In this document: piece after piece, positions 14,831 to 26,117 of the stretch
How positions within the stretch are numbered: position 1 is the stretch's first letter
How the letters are laid out: every line of letters begins with the position of its first letter
From: Rubrivivax rivuli
GTDB lineage: Bacteria > Pseudomonadota > Gammaproteobacteria > Burkholderiales > Burkholderiaceae_C
Length of the DNA stretch: 64,000 nt
Assembly (NCBI RefSeq): GCF_004016505.1
Contig: NZ_SACR01000001.1
Coordinates: 496,001 to 560,000 of the forward strand
Direction: 5' to 3'
Translations under genes and position numbers: made by a program
Notes under the pieces: generated by a model
Database searches by the model: none
Told to the model about the DNA's origin: nothing
The model's input: only the letters and a program-made list of their open reading frames with translations

Positions 14831-15218
14831 GCAGCGATATGCGCTCTGCCCGGTAGGCGAGCACCACGATATCGGAAGTTCGCCCTCCATACAGCAGATC
14901 AAAGAGAACTCTACTGGGAGCGAACCACGGGTTTCCTGGAATCAACAAGCGTCCATAGAGCGACCTCTTGGTCTGTCTCTTCAGACGAACAAGCTCTACC
15001 GAAGCCGACCCGAAATCGCATTTACCGTCTATGGAAGCTGGCCGGCCGGGAGTAGGAGATCCGCAAAAGTTCGCCAGTATTGCGACCGGATCAACGGTAG
15101 CAGGGGAGCTCGCGAGCAATTCCAGCAAGCGGTTCCGCTTGGGATTTGTTGACTCTGAAACAAGCTGACGAACTAGTGCAGCCAGTTCGTTCAAGACGGG
15201 CGGGTAGCTGATGGTCAC
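14640..15218 (-). CDS. Hypothetical protein downstream of gyrB, C-terminus possibly replaced
   Basis: 192 codons, same strand as gyrB and 66 bases after its stop. The N-terminal 150 residues look protein-like: MTISYPPVLNELAALVRQLV helix, LLELLASSP, strands LYGRLLIPGN, ILLYGG-type FDLLYGGRTSDIVVLAYR, and TGFVFASIDEPNLQ. No family is recognised. The last 30 residues (rich in Ser, Arg and Cys) overlap the opposing small gene and look like read-through. Codon use is less GC-biased than in gyrB. It might be a small regulatory or immunity-type protein; no function is proposed. Confidence 0.5.
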   Translation of the reverse strand: MTISYPPVLNELAALVRQLVSESTNPKRNRLLELLASSPATVDPVAILANFCGSPTPGRPASIDGKCDFGSASVELVRLKRQTKRSLYGRLLIPGNPWFAPSRVLFDLLYGGRTSDIVVLAYRAERISLPTPRKMPTGFVFASIDEPNLQALDVIAPGADTQLLECSPRSQCLSAHAPLVDGLACWRAWGTA

Positions 15219-15284
15219 CGCCTCTGCAGCGATCTCCGGAATACTGAGAAAGTTGGCGCGACTTTTGAGAACCTACAGACAAAC

Positions 15285-17894
<2,610 letters not shown>

Positions 17895-17952
17895 TCAAAA
17901 ACGCTGAAGCGGGCCGTGGCCCGCTGCAATCGGCTGTGGCGCAGGGCGCGCC

Positions 17953-19062
17953 TCAGATCCTCATCGGCATCACCACGTACTTGAAGCCGGGTTGCTCAGG
18001 GATGCTGAACAGCGCGCTGGCGGCGCTGTCCTGCAGTTCGAGCTTCACCATCTCGTGCGGGCTGTTGGCCAGCACGTCGATGAGGTAGGTGACGTTGAAG
18101 CCGATCTCGATGGCGTCGCCGCCGTAGTCGATCTCGAGTTCTTCCTTGGCTTCTTCCTGCTCGGCATTGCTGCTGGCTATCCTGAGCAGGCCGGGTTCGA
18201 TGTTGACGCGAACACCCTTGAACTTCTCGCTCGTCAGGATGGCGGCGCGCTGCAGGCTGGCCAGCAGCGGCGCACGGCCCAGCACCACGGCGTTCTTGTG
18301 GTTCTTGGGGATGACGCGGTTGTAGTCGGGGAACTTGCCTTCCACCAGCTTGGTGACGAACTCCATCGCGCCGAACACGAACTTGGCCTGGTTGTTGGCA
18401 AAGCGCATTTCGATGGCGGTGTCTTCGTCCTTCAGCAGGCGTTGCAGCTCCAGCACGGTCTTGCGCGGCAAGATCACTTCCTGCTTGCTCGGCACGTCTT
18501 GCTCCAGCTGGCTTTGCGCCAGGGCCAGGCGGTGGCCGTCGGTGGCCACCAGCGTCAGCGTCTTGCCTTCGGCGATGAAGAGGATGCCGTTGAGGTAGTA
18601 GCGGATGTCGTGCACCGCCATCGCGAAGTGCACCTGGTTGATCAGTTCACGCAGCGTCTTCTGCGGCACGCTGAAGGTGGGGCCGAAGTCGACGCTTTCG
18701 TTCACGAGCGGGAAGTCATCGGCCGGCAGCGTCTGCAGCGTGAAGCGGCTCTTGCCGCCTTGCAGCGTGAGCTTGTTCTGCGCGGCACTCAGCGTCACGG
18801 TCTGGTCGGCCGGCAGGCTGCGCAGGATGTCGATGAGCTTGCGCGCACCCACCGTGGTGCTGAGTTGGCCGCCGTCACCGCCCAGTTCGGCATTGGTACG
18901 CACCTGGATCTCCAGGTCGCTGGTGGTGAACTCGATGCCATCGCCGTTCTTGCGCAGCAGCACGTTGGCCAGGATGGGCAGCGTGTGCCGCCGCTCCACG
19001 ATGCCGGCCACCGACTGCAGGGCCTCGAGGAGCTTGGCCTGCGGCGCTTTGAGAACGATCAT
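17953..19062 (-). CDS. dnaN: DNA polymerase III beta sliding clamp
   Basis: 369 residues, the normal length for the three-domain clamp that tethers Pol III to DNA. Begins MIVLKAPQAKLLEALQSVAG with the typical RHTLPILANVLL motif; central GKTLTLVATDGHRLALA; ends with FKYVVMPMRI, where the clamp-binding pocket tail Met-Pro-Met-Arg is exact for proteobacteria. Second gene of dnaA-dnaN-gyrB. The 315-base gap to dnaA suggests its own promoter in addition to read-through. Confidence 0.97.
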   Translation of the reverse strand: MIVLKAPQAKLLEALQSVAGIVERRHTLPILANVLLRKNGDGIEFTTSDLEIQVRTNAELGGDGGQLSTTVGARKLIDILRSLPADQTVTLSAAQNKLTLQGGKSRFTLQTLPADDFPLVNESVDFGPTFSVPQKTLRELINQVHFAMAVHDIRYYLNGILFIAEGKTLTLVATDGHRLALAQSQLEQDVPSKQEVILPRKTVLELQRLLKDEDTAIEMRFANNQAKFVFGAMEFVTKLVEGKFPDYNRVIPKNHKNAVVLGRAPLLASLQRAAILTSEKFKGVRVNIEPGLLRIASSNAEQEEAKEELEIDYGGDAIEIGFNVTYLIDVLANSPHEMVKLELQDSAASALFSIPEQPGFKYVVMPMRI

Positions 19063-19377
19063 GCCTGTGCCTCTTTCTCTCTTTTTTAACTTGGTAGTAG
19101 CTGGTAGAGCCCAGCCGCTTCTGGGGACAAGCCTGTTTTTCCCTTGCAGATCAAAGGCTTGCCAGCCTCTGAAGCCTGTGGGCCAGGCCCCGGTGCCGCT
19201 GTCGTGCCGGATGGAACAACTTTGCGGCGGGGGCCGGGCCTGTGGACAAGGGCAGGCTTGTGCGGCTTTTCTCCACAGCTTTGTTCAAACGTGATCCAGG
19301 GTGGATTGTGACGCGCCGGCGGGCCTTTTTCGGCCTCTGGCACGGCCTTTGGCTGGGGTGGTGACGGGGTGGGGGCT
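19063..19377. other. dnaA-dnaN intergenic region with DnaA-box-like sites
   Basis: 315 bases between dnaA and dnaN. Two DnaA-box-like nonamers are seen: TGTGGACAA at 19241-19249 (complement TTGTCCACA, one mismatch to TTATCCACA) and TTCTCCACA at 19269-19277. A T-rich tract (CTCTTTCTCTCTTTTTTAAC) lies just upstream of dnaN at 19072-19091. It probably carries the dnaN promoter, and may add to origin function or DnaA autoregulation. No coding sequence was seen. Confidence 0.5.
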
Positions 19378-20823
19378 TCAGCCCTTCAGCGTCTGCTCCA
19401 GCACGTGCAGTTGCTGGTTGAGTTCGGGGTTGGTGCTGCGCTCGGCGCCGATCTTGCGCACCGCGTGCAGCACGGTGGTGTGGTCACGGCCGCCAAAGAG
19501 TTCGCCGATCTCGGGCAGGCTCTTCTTGGTCATGTCCTTGGCCAGGTACATGGCGATCTGGCGCGGCCGGGCGATGCTGGCCGGGCGTTTCTTGCTGTAC
19601 ATGTCGGCGACCTTGATCTTGTAGAAGTCGGCCACCGTCTTCTGGATGTTCTCCACGCCGATCTGCCGGTTCTGGATGCTCAGCAGGTCTTTCAGCGCCT
19701 CGCGCGCCAGCGCGATGTTGATGTCCTTGTGGCTGAAGCGGCTGTAGGCCAGCACCTTGCGCAGCGCGCCTTCGAGCTCACGCACGTTGGCGCGCACGTT
19801 CTTGGCGATGAAGAAGGCCACGTCCTCCGGCATCTCGGTGTGCTCGGCCGCGGCCTTGCGCATCAGGATGGCCACGCGCATCTCCAGTTCGGGCGGCTCG
19901 ATGGCCACCGTGAGGCCGGCGTCGAAGCGGCTGGTCAGGCGCTCGTCGATGTCCACCAGCCCCTTGGGGTAGGTGTCGCTCGTCATGATGATGTGCGCGC
20001 GCTTGGTGAGCAGGGCCTCGAAGGCGTTGAAGAACTCTTCCTGGGTTCTGTCCTTTCCGGCGAAGAACTGCACGTCGTCGATCAGCAGCAGGTCGAGGCT
20101 GTGGTACTTGGCCTTGAGCTCGTCGAAGGTCTTGCGCTGGTAGTTCTTGACGACGTCGCTGATGAACTGCTCGGCGTGCAGGTAGAGCACGCGGGCCTGT
20201 GGGTTGTCTTTCAGCAGCGCGTTGCCCACGGCGTGCACGAGGTGGGTCTTGCCCAGGCCCACGCCGCCATAGATGAAGAGCGGGTTGTACATCTGGCCCG
20301 GGGCACCGGCCACGTGCAGTGCGGCGGTGCGGGCCATCTGGTTGGCGCGGCCGGCCACCAGGGTGTCGAAGGTCAGCGCCGTGTTCAGGCGGTGTGTGGT
20401 GGCGGCCGGGGCGGGGTTCGTGCCGCGGGGGTTGGCTGCAGGGCCTGCTGTCAGCGGCGGGGCACCATTCGGGCGCTCCAGCGCCGCGCCCAGCAGGCTG
20501 GCGGCGTTGGCGGGGCCGCTGTTGGCCGGGCTGCGCTCGGCCGCGCCGGGCAGGGGTTCGGCGCGCGGGGCCAACGTCAGTTCCAGGCGCACGGGGTGGC
20601 CGGCCACTTCGCTGAGCGCATGTTCGATGCGCCCGGCGTACTGCGAGCGGATCCAGTCGAGCTTGAAGCGGTTGGGCACCTGCACGGCCACCACCTCCAC
20701 GGTGTCGCCGGGGCCCGCGGCCCGCAACTCGGGCGCCAGCGGACGGATCCAGGTGTTGAATTGTTGTTCTGGCAATTCGGCGGCGAGACGTTCGCAACCG
20801 CGCAGCCACAGGTCTGAGCTCAT
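19378..20823 (-). CDS. dnaA: Chromosomal replication initiator DnaA
   Basis: 481 residues with all four domains. Domain [26 protein letters not shown]; domain II is a long Ala/Pro/Gly-rich linker (about residues 90-150); domain III AAA+ with Walker [11 protein letters not shown] and Walker [13 protein letters not shown]; domain IV with the DNA-binding signature [19 protein letters not shown]. Binds DnaA boxes and ATP to open the origin. Its ATG is directly followed upstream by a DnaA-box-like site (20824-20832), consistent with autoregulation. Divergent from rpmH across 339 bases. Confidence 0.97.
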   Translation of the reverse strand: MSSDLWLRGCERLAAELPEQQFNTWIRPLAPELRAAGPGDTVEVVAVQVPNRFKLDWIRSQYAGRIEHALSEVAGHPVRLELTLAPRAEPLPGAAERSPANSGPANAASLLGAALERPNGAPPLTAGPAANPRGTNPAPAATTHRLNTALTFDTLVAGRANQMARTAALHVAGAPGQMYNPLFIYGGVGLGKTHLVHAVGNALLKDNPQARVLYLHAEQFISDVVKNYQRKTFDELKAKYHSLDLLLIDDVQFFAGKDRTQEEFFNAFEALLTKRAHIIMTSDTYPKGLVDIDERLTSRFDAGLTVAIEPPELEMRVAILMRKAAAEHTEMPEDVAFFIAKNVRANVRELEGALRKVLAYSRFSHKDINIALAREALKDLLSIQNRQIGVENIQKTVADFYKIKVADMYSKKRPASIARPRQIAMYLAKDMTKKSLPEIGELFGGRDHTTVLHAVRKIGAERSTNPELNQQLHVLEQTLKG

Positions 20824-21162
20824 TGTGGATATCTTTTGTCGTGAGCCGCCAGCACTGAGGCCCCTCTAAGCCGGCGGAACGCAGTTATCCACACATTCGG
20901 AAAGCGCGTCAAGCCCCGCGCTTCACTGCAGGCTGTGGTGCAAGTGTTTGACCGGATTGGAGTTTTTTGCTGTAATCGTGGGTTTCCCGAATCCATCTTC
21001 GGCGGAAAAAACAGCAGCGCCTGCATGGCGGCCTTCGGAATCGGGCACGCGGTGAGTCCTTCGGAACACTGACGCGGCACGGCCCCGAACCGGCCCGCCC
21101 TCGAGCGGGCCCGCACCCCCTGAGACTGCAAGTCCACAACAAGCCCCCCGACGGAGTCCGCC
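20824..21162. other. Probable oriC region between dnaA and rpmH
   Basis: 339 noncoding bases between divergent dnaA and rpmH. It has a perfect DnaA box TTATCCACA at 20885-20893, a near-match TGTGGATAT at 20824-20832, and a locally A/T-richer segment at 20945-21012 including GGAGTTTTTTGC and GGAAAAAACAG, which could be the unwinding element or simply the rpmH promoter. Only one perfect box is present, so origin activity may be shared with the dnaA-dnaN gap and with the box cluster in rnpA. Confidence 0.6.
20948..20976 (+). promoter_or_regulatory. Sigma70-type promoter for rpmH
   Basis: TTGACC (-35, 20948-20953), a 17-base spacer, and TGTAAT (-10, 20971-20976; one mismatch to TATAAT). It faces rpmH, which starts 187 bases downstream, leaving a long leader. 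It is the clearest consensus-like promoter of the window, as expected for a ribosomal protein operon. Confidence 0.7.
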
Positions 21163-21297
21163 ATGAAGCGCACCTACCAACCCTCCAAGATCCGCCGCGC
21201 CCGCACCCACGGTTTCCTCGTGCGCATGAAGACGCGCGGCGGCCGTGCCGTGATCAACGCACGCCGCGCCAAGGGCCGCAAGCGCCTGGCTGTCTGA
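21163..21297 (+). CDS. rpmH: 50S ribosomal protein L34
   Basis: 44 residues: begins [19 protein letters not shown] and ends AKGRKRLAV, the near-invariant L34 sequence, very rich in Arg and Lys. Component of the large ribosomal subunit that binds 23S rRNA. First gene of the conserved rpmH-rnpA-yidD-yidC-mnmE cluster; GGAG lies 9-10 bases upstream of the ATG (ACGGAGTCCGCC). Driven by the promoter at 20948-20976. Confidence 0.97.
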   Translation: MKRTYQPSKIRRARTHGFLVRMKTRGGRAVINARRAKGRKRLAV

Positions 21298-21356
21298 GGT
21301 TCGCGGCCGGTCCGCGACCTGTCCGCATCATCTCGCCGCAAGGCCCCCGGGCCGCG

Positions 21357-21821
21357 ATGCCAGCCCGCCTTGTGAATAAGGCGGATTTCGAGCGCCTGCT
21401 CGGAGCGCGCCCCTGGGCGCGCAGCGCGCATTTCGCGGTGCACCACGTGCCCAGCGCGCCGACACCGGCTGCCAAGCCGGCCCGCCTTGCAGCAACCCCC
21501 GCGGTGTCCACCGAGTTGTCCACAGCCCCTGCACCGGTTTGCCCACCGCCTGTGGATGACTTGCCCACAGGCCACTGGCTCGGTTACGTGGTGCCCAAGC
21601 GCCATGCGCGCCGCTCGGTCACGCGCAACCTGCTCAAGCGGCAAGTGCGGGGGGCGTTCGAACGCCATGCCGCCGGCCTGCCCGGCGGTTTGTGGCTCGT
21701 GCGCCTGCGCCAGCCGTTTGCGGTGTCGGCTTTCCCTTCGGCCGCCTCTGACGCCTTGCGTCAGGCAGCACGGCAGGAGTTGGAAGGCCTGTTCGCGCCT
21801 GCCACCCCGCGGGCCCGTTGA
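21357..21821 (+). CDS. rnpA: Ribonuclease P protein component with Pro-rich insertion
   Basis: 154 residues; RNase P protein that helps the catalytic RNA trim tRNA 5' ends. N-terminal LVNKADFERLLGARPWARSAHFAVHH and the signature RSVTRNLLKRQVRGAF (RNxxKR) with GYVVPKRHARR before it are clear. Longer than the usual 115-135 residues because of an insertion at about residues 33-71 (rich in Pro, Ala, Thr) between the FAVHH strand and the GYVVPKR strand. The DNA of this insertion contains three DnaA-box-like nonamers. The TGA overlaps a TTG that could start yidD. Confidence 0.93.
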   Translation: MPARLVNKADFERLLGARPWARSAHFAVHHVPSAPTPAAKPARLAATPAVSTELSTAPAPVCPPPVDDLPTGHWLGYVVPKRHARRSVTRNLLKRQVRGAFERHAAGLPGGLWLVRLRQPFAVSAFPSAASDALRQAARQELEGLFAPATPRAR

Positions 21822-21835
21822 CGCCTCGTGCCGCG

Positions 21836-22231
21836 ATGACGCCCCACCGTTCCACCCCTGAAGCCGTGGCACCGCTGTGGGTGCGTGTGTTGCGTTGGGC
21901 GGTGCGCTTGCCGCAACGTGTGCTGATGCTGCTGGTGCGCGGTTACCGCCTGCTGCTCAAGCCCTGGCTGGGCAATGCGTGCCGCTTCGAGCCCACCTGC
22001 TCGGCCTACACGCTGGAAGCCCTGCAACGCCATGGCGCGCTGGGGGGCAGCGCGCTGGGGGGCTGGCGCCTGCTGCGTTGCCACCCCTGGTGCAACGGGG
22101 GCCACGACCCCGTGCCTGAGAATCTGCCCCGCCCGACCGCCGGCCTGTTCACACGGCTGGGCCTGAATTCCGATGCGCCGCTTGCTGAAGACCGGCCATC
22201 CACGCCTTCCCCGACCCGGAAAACCCCATGA
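21836..22231 (+). CDS. yidD: Membrane protein insertion efficiency factor YidD
   Basis: 131 residues from ATG at 21836; a TTG at 21818 overlapping the rnpA stop is the other possible start. Core YidD motif: GYRLLLKPWLGNACRFEPTC, followed by SAYTLEAL and GWRLLRCHPWCNGGHDPVP, with the conserved cysteines in C-x-F-x-P-x-C and CHPW. Amphipathic N-terminal helix VLRWAVRLPQRVLMLLVRGY likely lies on the inner membrane. It aids YidC-dependent insertion. The C-terminal tail after GLFTRLG is variable. Its stop overlaps the yidC ATG (ATGA at 22228). Confidence 0.94.
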   Translation: MTPHRSTPEAVAPLWVRVLRWAVRLPQRVLMLLVRGYRLLLKPWLGNACRFEPTCSAYTLEALQRHGALGGSALGGWRLLRCHPWCNGGHDPVPENLPRPTAGLFTRLGLNSDAPLAEDRPSTPSPTRKTP

Positions 22232-23913
22232 ACGATATCCGTCGCACCCTGCTCTGGGTGGTTTTTGGCATGTCGCTGGTGCTGATCTACGACGCCTGGC
22301 AAAAGCACACCGGCCATGGCTCGCTGTTCGGCGGTCCGGCGCCACGCCCGGTGGCGGCTGCCGGCAGCAGCCCGGGCATGCCGGCCGGCAGCGGCGTGCC
22401 TGCCCCGGCCGCCGTGCCTGCGGCGGCGGGAGCCGCTCCCACGGCCCCGGGCCTGCCGACGGCAGCGCCCACGCCCACTGGCGAGCGCGTGACGATCACC
22501 ACCGACGTGGTGAAGGCCGTCTTCGAGAGCCAGGGCGGCAATCTCGTCTACCTGGAACTGCTGGGCTACAAGGACGGTGTCGACCCGAAGCGCAACGTGG
22601 TGCTGCTCGACCAGAGCCCCAAGCGCCTGTACGTGGCGCAGACGGGCCTCGTGGCCGCCACGCCGGGCGTAGCCTTGCCCAACCACTTCACGCAGATGAC
22701 GGTGGTGCCTGGCGAACGCACGCTGGCCGCCGGCGCGAAGACGCTCGCGCTGCGCTTCGAATCACCGCTGATCGATGGCCACAAGCTGGCCAAGACCTAC
22801 ACCTTCACGCGTGGTGAGTACACCGTGGGCGTGAAACACGAGTTCAGCAACCAGGGCACGGCACCCATCGCCCCGCAGGTGTACCTGCAGCTGGCGCGCG
22901 ACGGCAACCCGCCCGAAGGCGAGAGCAGCTTCTACTTCACCTTCACCGGCCCGGCGATGTACACCGACGCCGCGAAGTTCACGAAGATCGACTTCAAGGA
23001 CATCGCCAAGGGCAGCGCCAGCCACGAGAAGGCGGCCGACAACGGCTGGGTGGCCATGGTGCAGCACTACTTCGCCAGTGCCTGGCTGGTGAAGACGCCG
23101 GGCGCGCGCGAGTTCCGCACCGCCAAGGTCTCCGACAACCACTACACCATCGCGATGGTGCAGCCGCTGGGTACCGTGGCGCCGGGCGCCAGCGCCACGC
23201 ACGAGGCCGTGCTGTTCGCCGGCCCGCAGGAAGAGAAGAAGCTCGCCGCCCTGGCCCCCGGCCTGGAACTGGTGAAGGACTACGGCTGGCTCACCGTGCT
23301 GAGCAAGCCGCTGTTCTGGCTGCTGGACAAGCTGCACGGCGTGCTGGGCAACTGGGGCTGGGCGATCGTGGGCCTGGTGGTGCTGCTGAAGATCGCCTTC
23401 TACTGGCTGAACGCCAGCGCCTACCGCAGCATGGCCAAGATGAAGGCCGTGGCCCCGCGCGTGACCGAGCTGCGCGAGCGCTACAAGGACAAGCCGCAGG
23501 AGATGCAGCAGGCGATGATGAAGATCTACCGCGAGGAGAAGGTCAACCCGCTCGGCGGTTGCCTGCCCATCCTCGTGCAGATGCCCTTCTTCATCGCGCT
23601 GTACTGGGTGCTGTTGAGCAGCGTGGAAATGCGCGGCGCGCCGTGGATCGGCTGGATCCAGGACCTCTCGGCCATCGACCCCTGGTTCATCCTGCCCGTG
23701 CTGATGACCGCGAGCTCGCTGTTCCAGGTGTGGCTGAACCCGGCCCCGCCGGACCCCATGCAGGCCAAGCTGATGTGGATCATGCCGCTGGCCTTCGGCT
23801 TCATGTTCTTCTTCTTCCCGGCCGGCCTGGTGCTGTACTGGTTGACGAACAACATCCTGTCGATCGCGCAGCAGTGGTTCATCAACAAGCAATTGGGCGT
23901 GCTCGGTAAATAG
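22228..23913 (+). CDS. yidC: Membrane protein insertase YidC
   Basis: 561 residues. N-terminal anchor (ILLWVVFGMSLVLIYDAW-like, residues 5-22), a Pro/Ala-rich linker, the periplasmic beta-supersandwich domain (about 85-350), then the conserved five-helix insertase core: NWGWAIVGLVVLLKIAFYWL, the cytoplasmic hairpin with KMKAVAPRVTELRERYKDKP, GGCLPILVQMPFFIALYWVL and the last helices ending in LTNNILSIAQQWFINKQLG. Inserts and folds inner-membrane proteins with or without SecYEG. Overlaps yidD by 4 bases; mnmE follows after 200 bases. Confidence 0.97.
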   Translation: MNDIRRTLLWVVFGMSLVLIYDAWQKHTGHGSLFGGPAPRPVAAAGSSPGMPAGSGVPAPAAVPAAAGAAPTAPGLPTAAPTPTGERVTITTDVVKAVFESQGGNLVYLELLGYKDGVDPKRNVVLLDQSPKRLYVAQTGLVAATPGVALPNHFTQMTVVPGERTLAAGAKTLALRFESPLIDGHKLAKTYTFTRGEYTVGVKHEFSNQGTAPIAPQVYLQLARDGNPPEGESSFYFTFTGPAMYTDAAKFTKIDFKDIAKGSASHEKAADNGWVAMVQHYFASAWLVKTPGAREFRTAKVSDNHYTIAMVQPLGTVAPGASATHEAVLFAGPQEEKKLAALAPGLELVKDYGWLTVLSKPLFWLLDKLHGVLGNWGWAIVGLVVLLKIAFYWLNASAYRSMAKMKAVAPRVTELRERYKDKPQEMQQAMMKIYREEKVNPLGGCLPILVQMPFFIALYWVLLSSVEMRGAPWIGWIQDLSAIDPWFILPVLMTASSLFQVWLNPAPPDPMQAKLMWIMPLAFGFMFFFFPAGLVLYWLTNNILSIAQQWFINKQLGVLGK

Positions 23914-24114
23914 CGCACGGCGCGGCGCGTTTCATCCCCACGCGGGGGCTTGAGCGCCACGCGCCCGCAGGCGCACCATGCGGACATGCGGGCGACCCAC
24001 CTCTGACCGAGGCGGCTCAGGAGACACGGCGGCAACGCTGCTCCACCCGCGCCACTTGCCCCCCGCCGCCGGGTGCCTGAACGGGCCCCGGCGGCAAGCC
24101 AGAATCGGCCCACC

Positions 24115-25524
24115 ATGCGTGCCGCCGAACCCCGCGCCCCGGCCTTGCTGCCGGGCCGCCACCAAGACCCCATCGTCGCCATCGCCTCGGCCCCGGGCCG
24201 CGGCGCGGTGGGCATCGTGCGAGCTTCCGGGCGCGACCTGTCGCCGCTGATCCAGGCCGTGTGCGGCCGCCCGCTGGCGCCGCGCGTGGCCACGCTGCTG
24301 CCCTTCCTGGGCGAAGACGGACAGCCGCTCGACCGTGGCCTGGCACTGCACTTCCCTGCACCACACTCCTACACCGGCGAAGACGTGCTGGAACTGCAGG
24401 CGCACGGCGGCCCGGTGCTGCTGCAACTGCTGCTGGCGCGCTGCCTGCAGGCGCAGCCCGCCCTGCGCCTGGCCGAGGCGGGCGAGTTCACTGAACGGGC
24501 TTTCCTGAACGACAAGCTCGACCTCGCGCAGGCCGAGGCCGTGGCCGACCTGATCGACGCCAGCACCGAAGCCGCTGCACGCTCGGCCGCGCGTTCGCTC
24601 AGCGGCGACTTCAGCCGCCAGATCGAAAGGCTGGCCGAACGCACCGTGCACCTGCGCATGCTGGTGGAAGCCACGCTCGACTTCCCCGAAGAAGAGATCG
24701 ATTTCCTGGAAAAAGCCGGCGCGCGCGGTCAGCTCGATGCGCTGCTGGCCACGGTGGACGAAGCGCTGGCCCGCACGCGCCAGGGCGCGCTGCTGCGCGA
24801 GGGCCTGCGCGTGGTGCTGGCCGGCCAGCCCAACGTGGGCAAGAGCAGCCTGCTGAACGCGCTGGCGGGCGCCGAGCTGGCCATCGTGACGCCCATCCCC
24901 GGCACCACGCGCGACCGCGTCAGCGAGACGTTGCAGATCGAAGGCGTGCCGCTGCACATCACCGACACCGCCGGCCTGCGCAGCGAAGCCGAGGCGGCCG
25001 ACGAGGTGGAGCGCATCGGCATCCAGCGCAGCTGGCAGGCCATCGGTGGTGCCGACGTGGTGATCTTCCTGCACGACCTGGGGCGTGTGGGCGAGGCCGA
25101 CTACGAAGCGGCTGACACGCTGATCCGCGCGCAGCTGCCCGAAGGCGTGCCGCGGCTGCAGGTCTACAACAAGGCCGATGTCAAAGGTGGCGGCGGTCGC
25201 GTGTTGCCGGAAGGCGCCTTGCGTCTTTCAGCGCGCACGGGTGAAGGCTTGGACGCCCTGCGCCGCGCGCTGCTGGCACAAGCCGGCTGGCAAGCCGCAC
25301 CCGAGGGCCTGTTCATCGCGCGCACACGCCACGTGCAGGCATTGCAGCGCGCGCGCGCGCACCTGCTGCAGGCGCAAGCGCAAGCTGCATTGCGTGATGC
25401 CGCGCTGGACCTGCTGGCCGAAGAGCTGCGCCTGGCGCACCGGGCCCTGGGCGAGATCACGGGCCAGTTCAGCACCGAAGACCTGCTGGGCGTCATCTTC
25501 AGCCGCTTCTGCATCGGCAAGTGA
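24115..25524 (+). CDS. mnmE: tRNA-modifying GTPase MnmE (TrmE)
   Basis: 469 residues from ATG at 24115 (an upstream in-frame start at 24073 adds unconserved residues). With MnmG it makes the 5-carboxymethylaminomethyl modification of wobble uridine. N-terminal folate-binding domain ([33 protein letters not shown]), helical domain, and an inserted G domain with G1 [15 protein letters not shown]3 DTAGLR and G4 NKAD. The C-terminal Cys-Ile-Gly-Lys box (FCIGK) is present. Last gene of the rpmH-to-mnmE cluster; convergent with apt. Confidence 0.96.
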   Translation: MRAAEPRAPALLPGRHQDPIVAIASAPGRGAVGIVRASGRDLSPLIQAVCGRPLAPRVATLLPFLGEDGQPLDRGLALHFPAPHSYTGEDVLELQAHGGPVLLQLLLARCLQAQPALRLAEAGEFTERAFLNDKLDLAQAEAVADLIDASTEAAARSAARSLSGDFSRQIERLAERTVHLRMLVEATLDFPEEEIDFLEKAGARGQLDALLATVDEALARTRQGALLREGLRVVLAGQPNVGKSSLLNALAGAELAIVTPIPGTTRDRVSETLQIEGVPLHITDTAGLRSEAEAADEVERIGIQRSWQAIGGADVVIFLHDLGRVGEADYEAADTLIRAQLPEGVPRLQVYNKADVKGGGGRVLPEGALRLSARTGEGLDALRRALLAQAGWQAAPEGLFIARTRHVQALQRARAHLLQAQAQAALRDAALDLLAEELRLAHRALGEITGQFSTEDLLGVIFSRFCIGK

Positions 25525-25548
25525 CAGCGCCTGCCAGGCACCGCGGCC

Positions 25549-26100
25549 TCAGTGGCCGGCGAAGTTCACCAGCGTGAACAGCGGCAGCCCCGCGTCGCGC
25601 AGCTTGTTCGAGCCGCCCAGCTCCGGCAGGTCGACGATGGCCGCGCCTTCGATGACCTCGGCGCCCAGGCGCTCCAGCAGCTTCTTGCCGGCCATCATCG
25701 TGCCGCCGGTGGCGATGAGGTCGTCGATCAGCACCACGCGGTCGCCGGGTTTCACGGCGTCGGTGTGCATCTCCACCGTGGCGCTGCCGTACTCGAGCTC
25801 GTAGGTCTCTTCCACCGTGGTGAAGGGCAGCTTGCCCTTCTTGCGGATGGGCACGAAGCCGACGTTGAGCTCGTAGGCCACCACGCTGCCGATGATGAAG
25901 CCGCGCGCGTCCAGCCCCGCGATGGCCGCCGGCTTCACGTCGAAGTAGCGGTGCACGAACTGGTCGATCAGCACCCGGAACACCCGCGGGTTGGCCAGCA
26001 GCGGCGTGATGTCGCGGAACATCACGCCAGGCGCAGGCCAGTGCGGCACGGTGCGGATGTGGCTGCGGATGTAGTCGGCGGGCGAGAGGGCGTCGTTCAT
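25549..26100 (-). CDS. apt: Adenine phosphoribosyltransferase
   Basis: 183 residues. Salvages adenine with PRPP to AMP. Typical N-terminus ([26 protein letters not shown]), the purine-contacting [10 protein letters not shown], flexible-loop region RKKGKLP, and the PRPP-binding loop [14 protein letters not shown]. Length is normal. The start ATG at 26100 is inside a longer frame that reaches into the upstream phosphatase gene; the family N-terminus decides for 26100. It is 17 bases downstream of the histidine phosphatase gene, same strand, probably co-transcribed. Confidence 0.95.
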   Translation of the reverse strand: MNDALSPADYIRSHIRTVPHWPAPGVMFRDITPLLANPRVFRVLIDQFVHRYFDVKPAAIAGLDARGFIIGSVVAYELNVGFVPIRKKGKLPFTTVEETYELEYGSATVEMHTDAVKPGDRVVLIDDLIATGGTMMAGKKLLERLGAEVIEGAAIVDLPELGGSNKLRDAGLPLFTLVNFAGH

Positions 26101-26117
26101 GCGGGCATTGTCGGCGC

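Noticed and set aside
14706-15152. 148-codon + strand frame in the gyrB-proximal region
   Set aside because: Antisense to the hypothetical gene 14640-15218; Arg/Ser-rich shadow.
19369-20817. 482-codon + strand frame across dnaA
   Set aside because: Antisense shadow of dnaA, which has all four DnaA domains.
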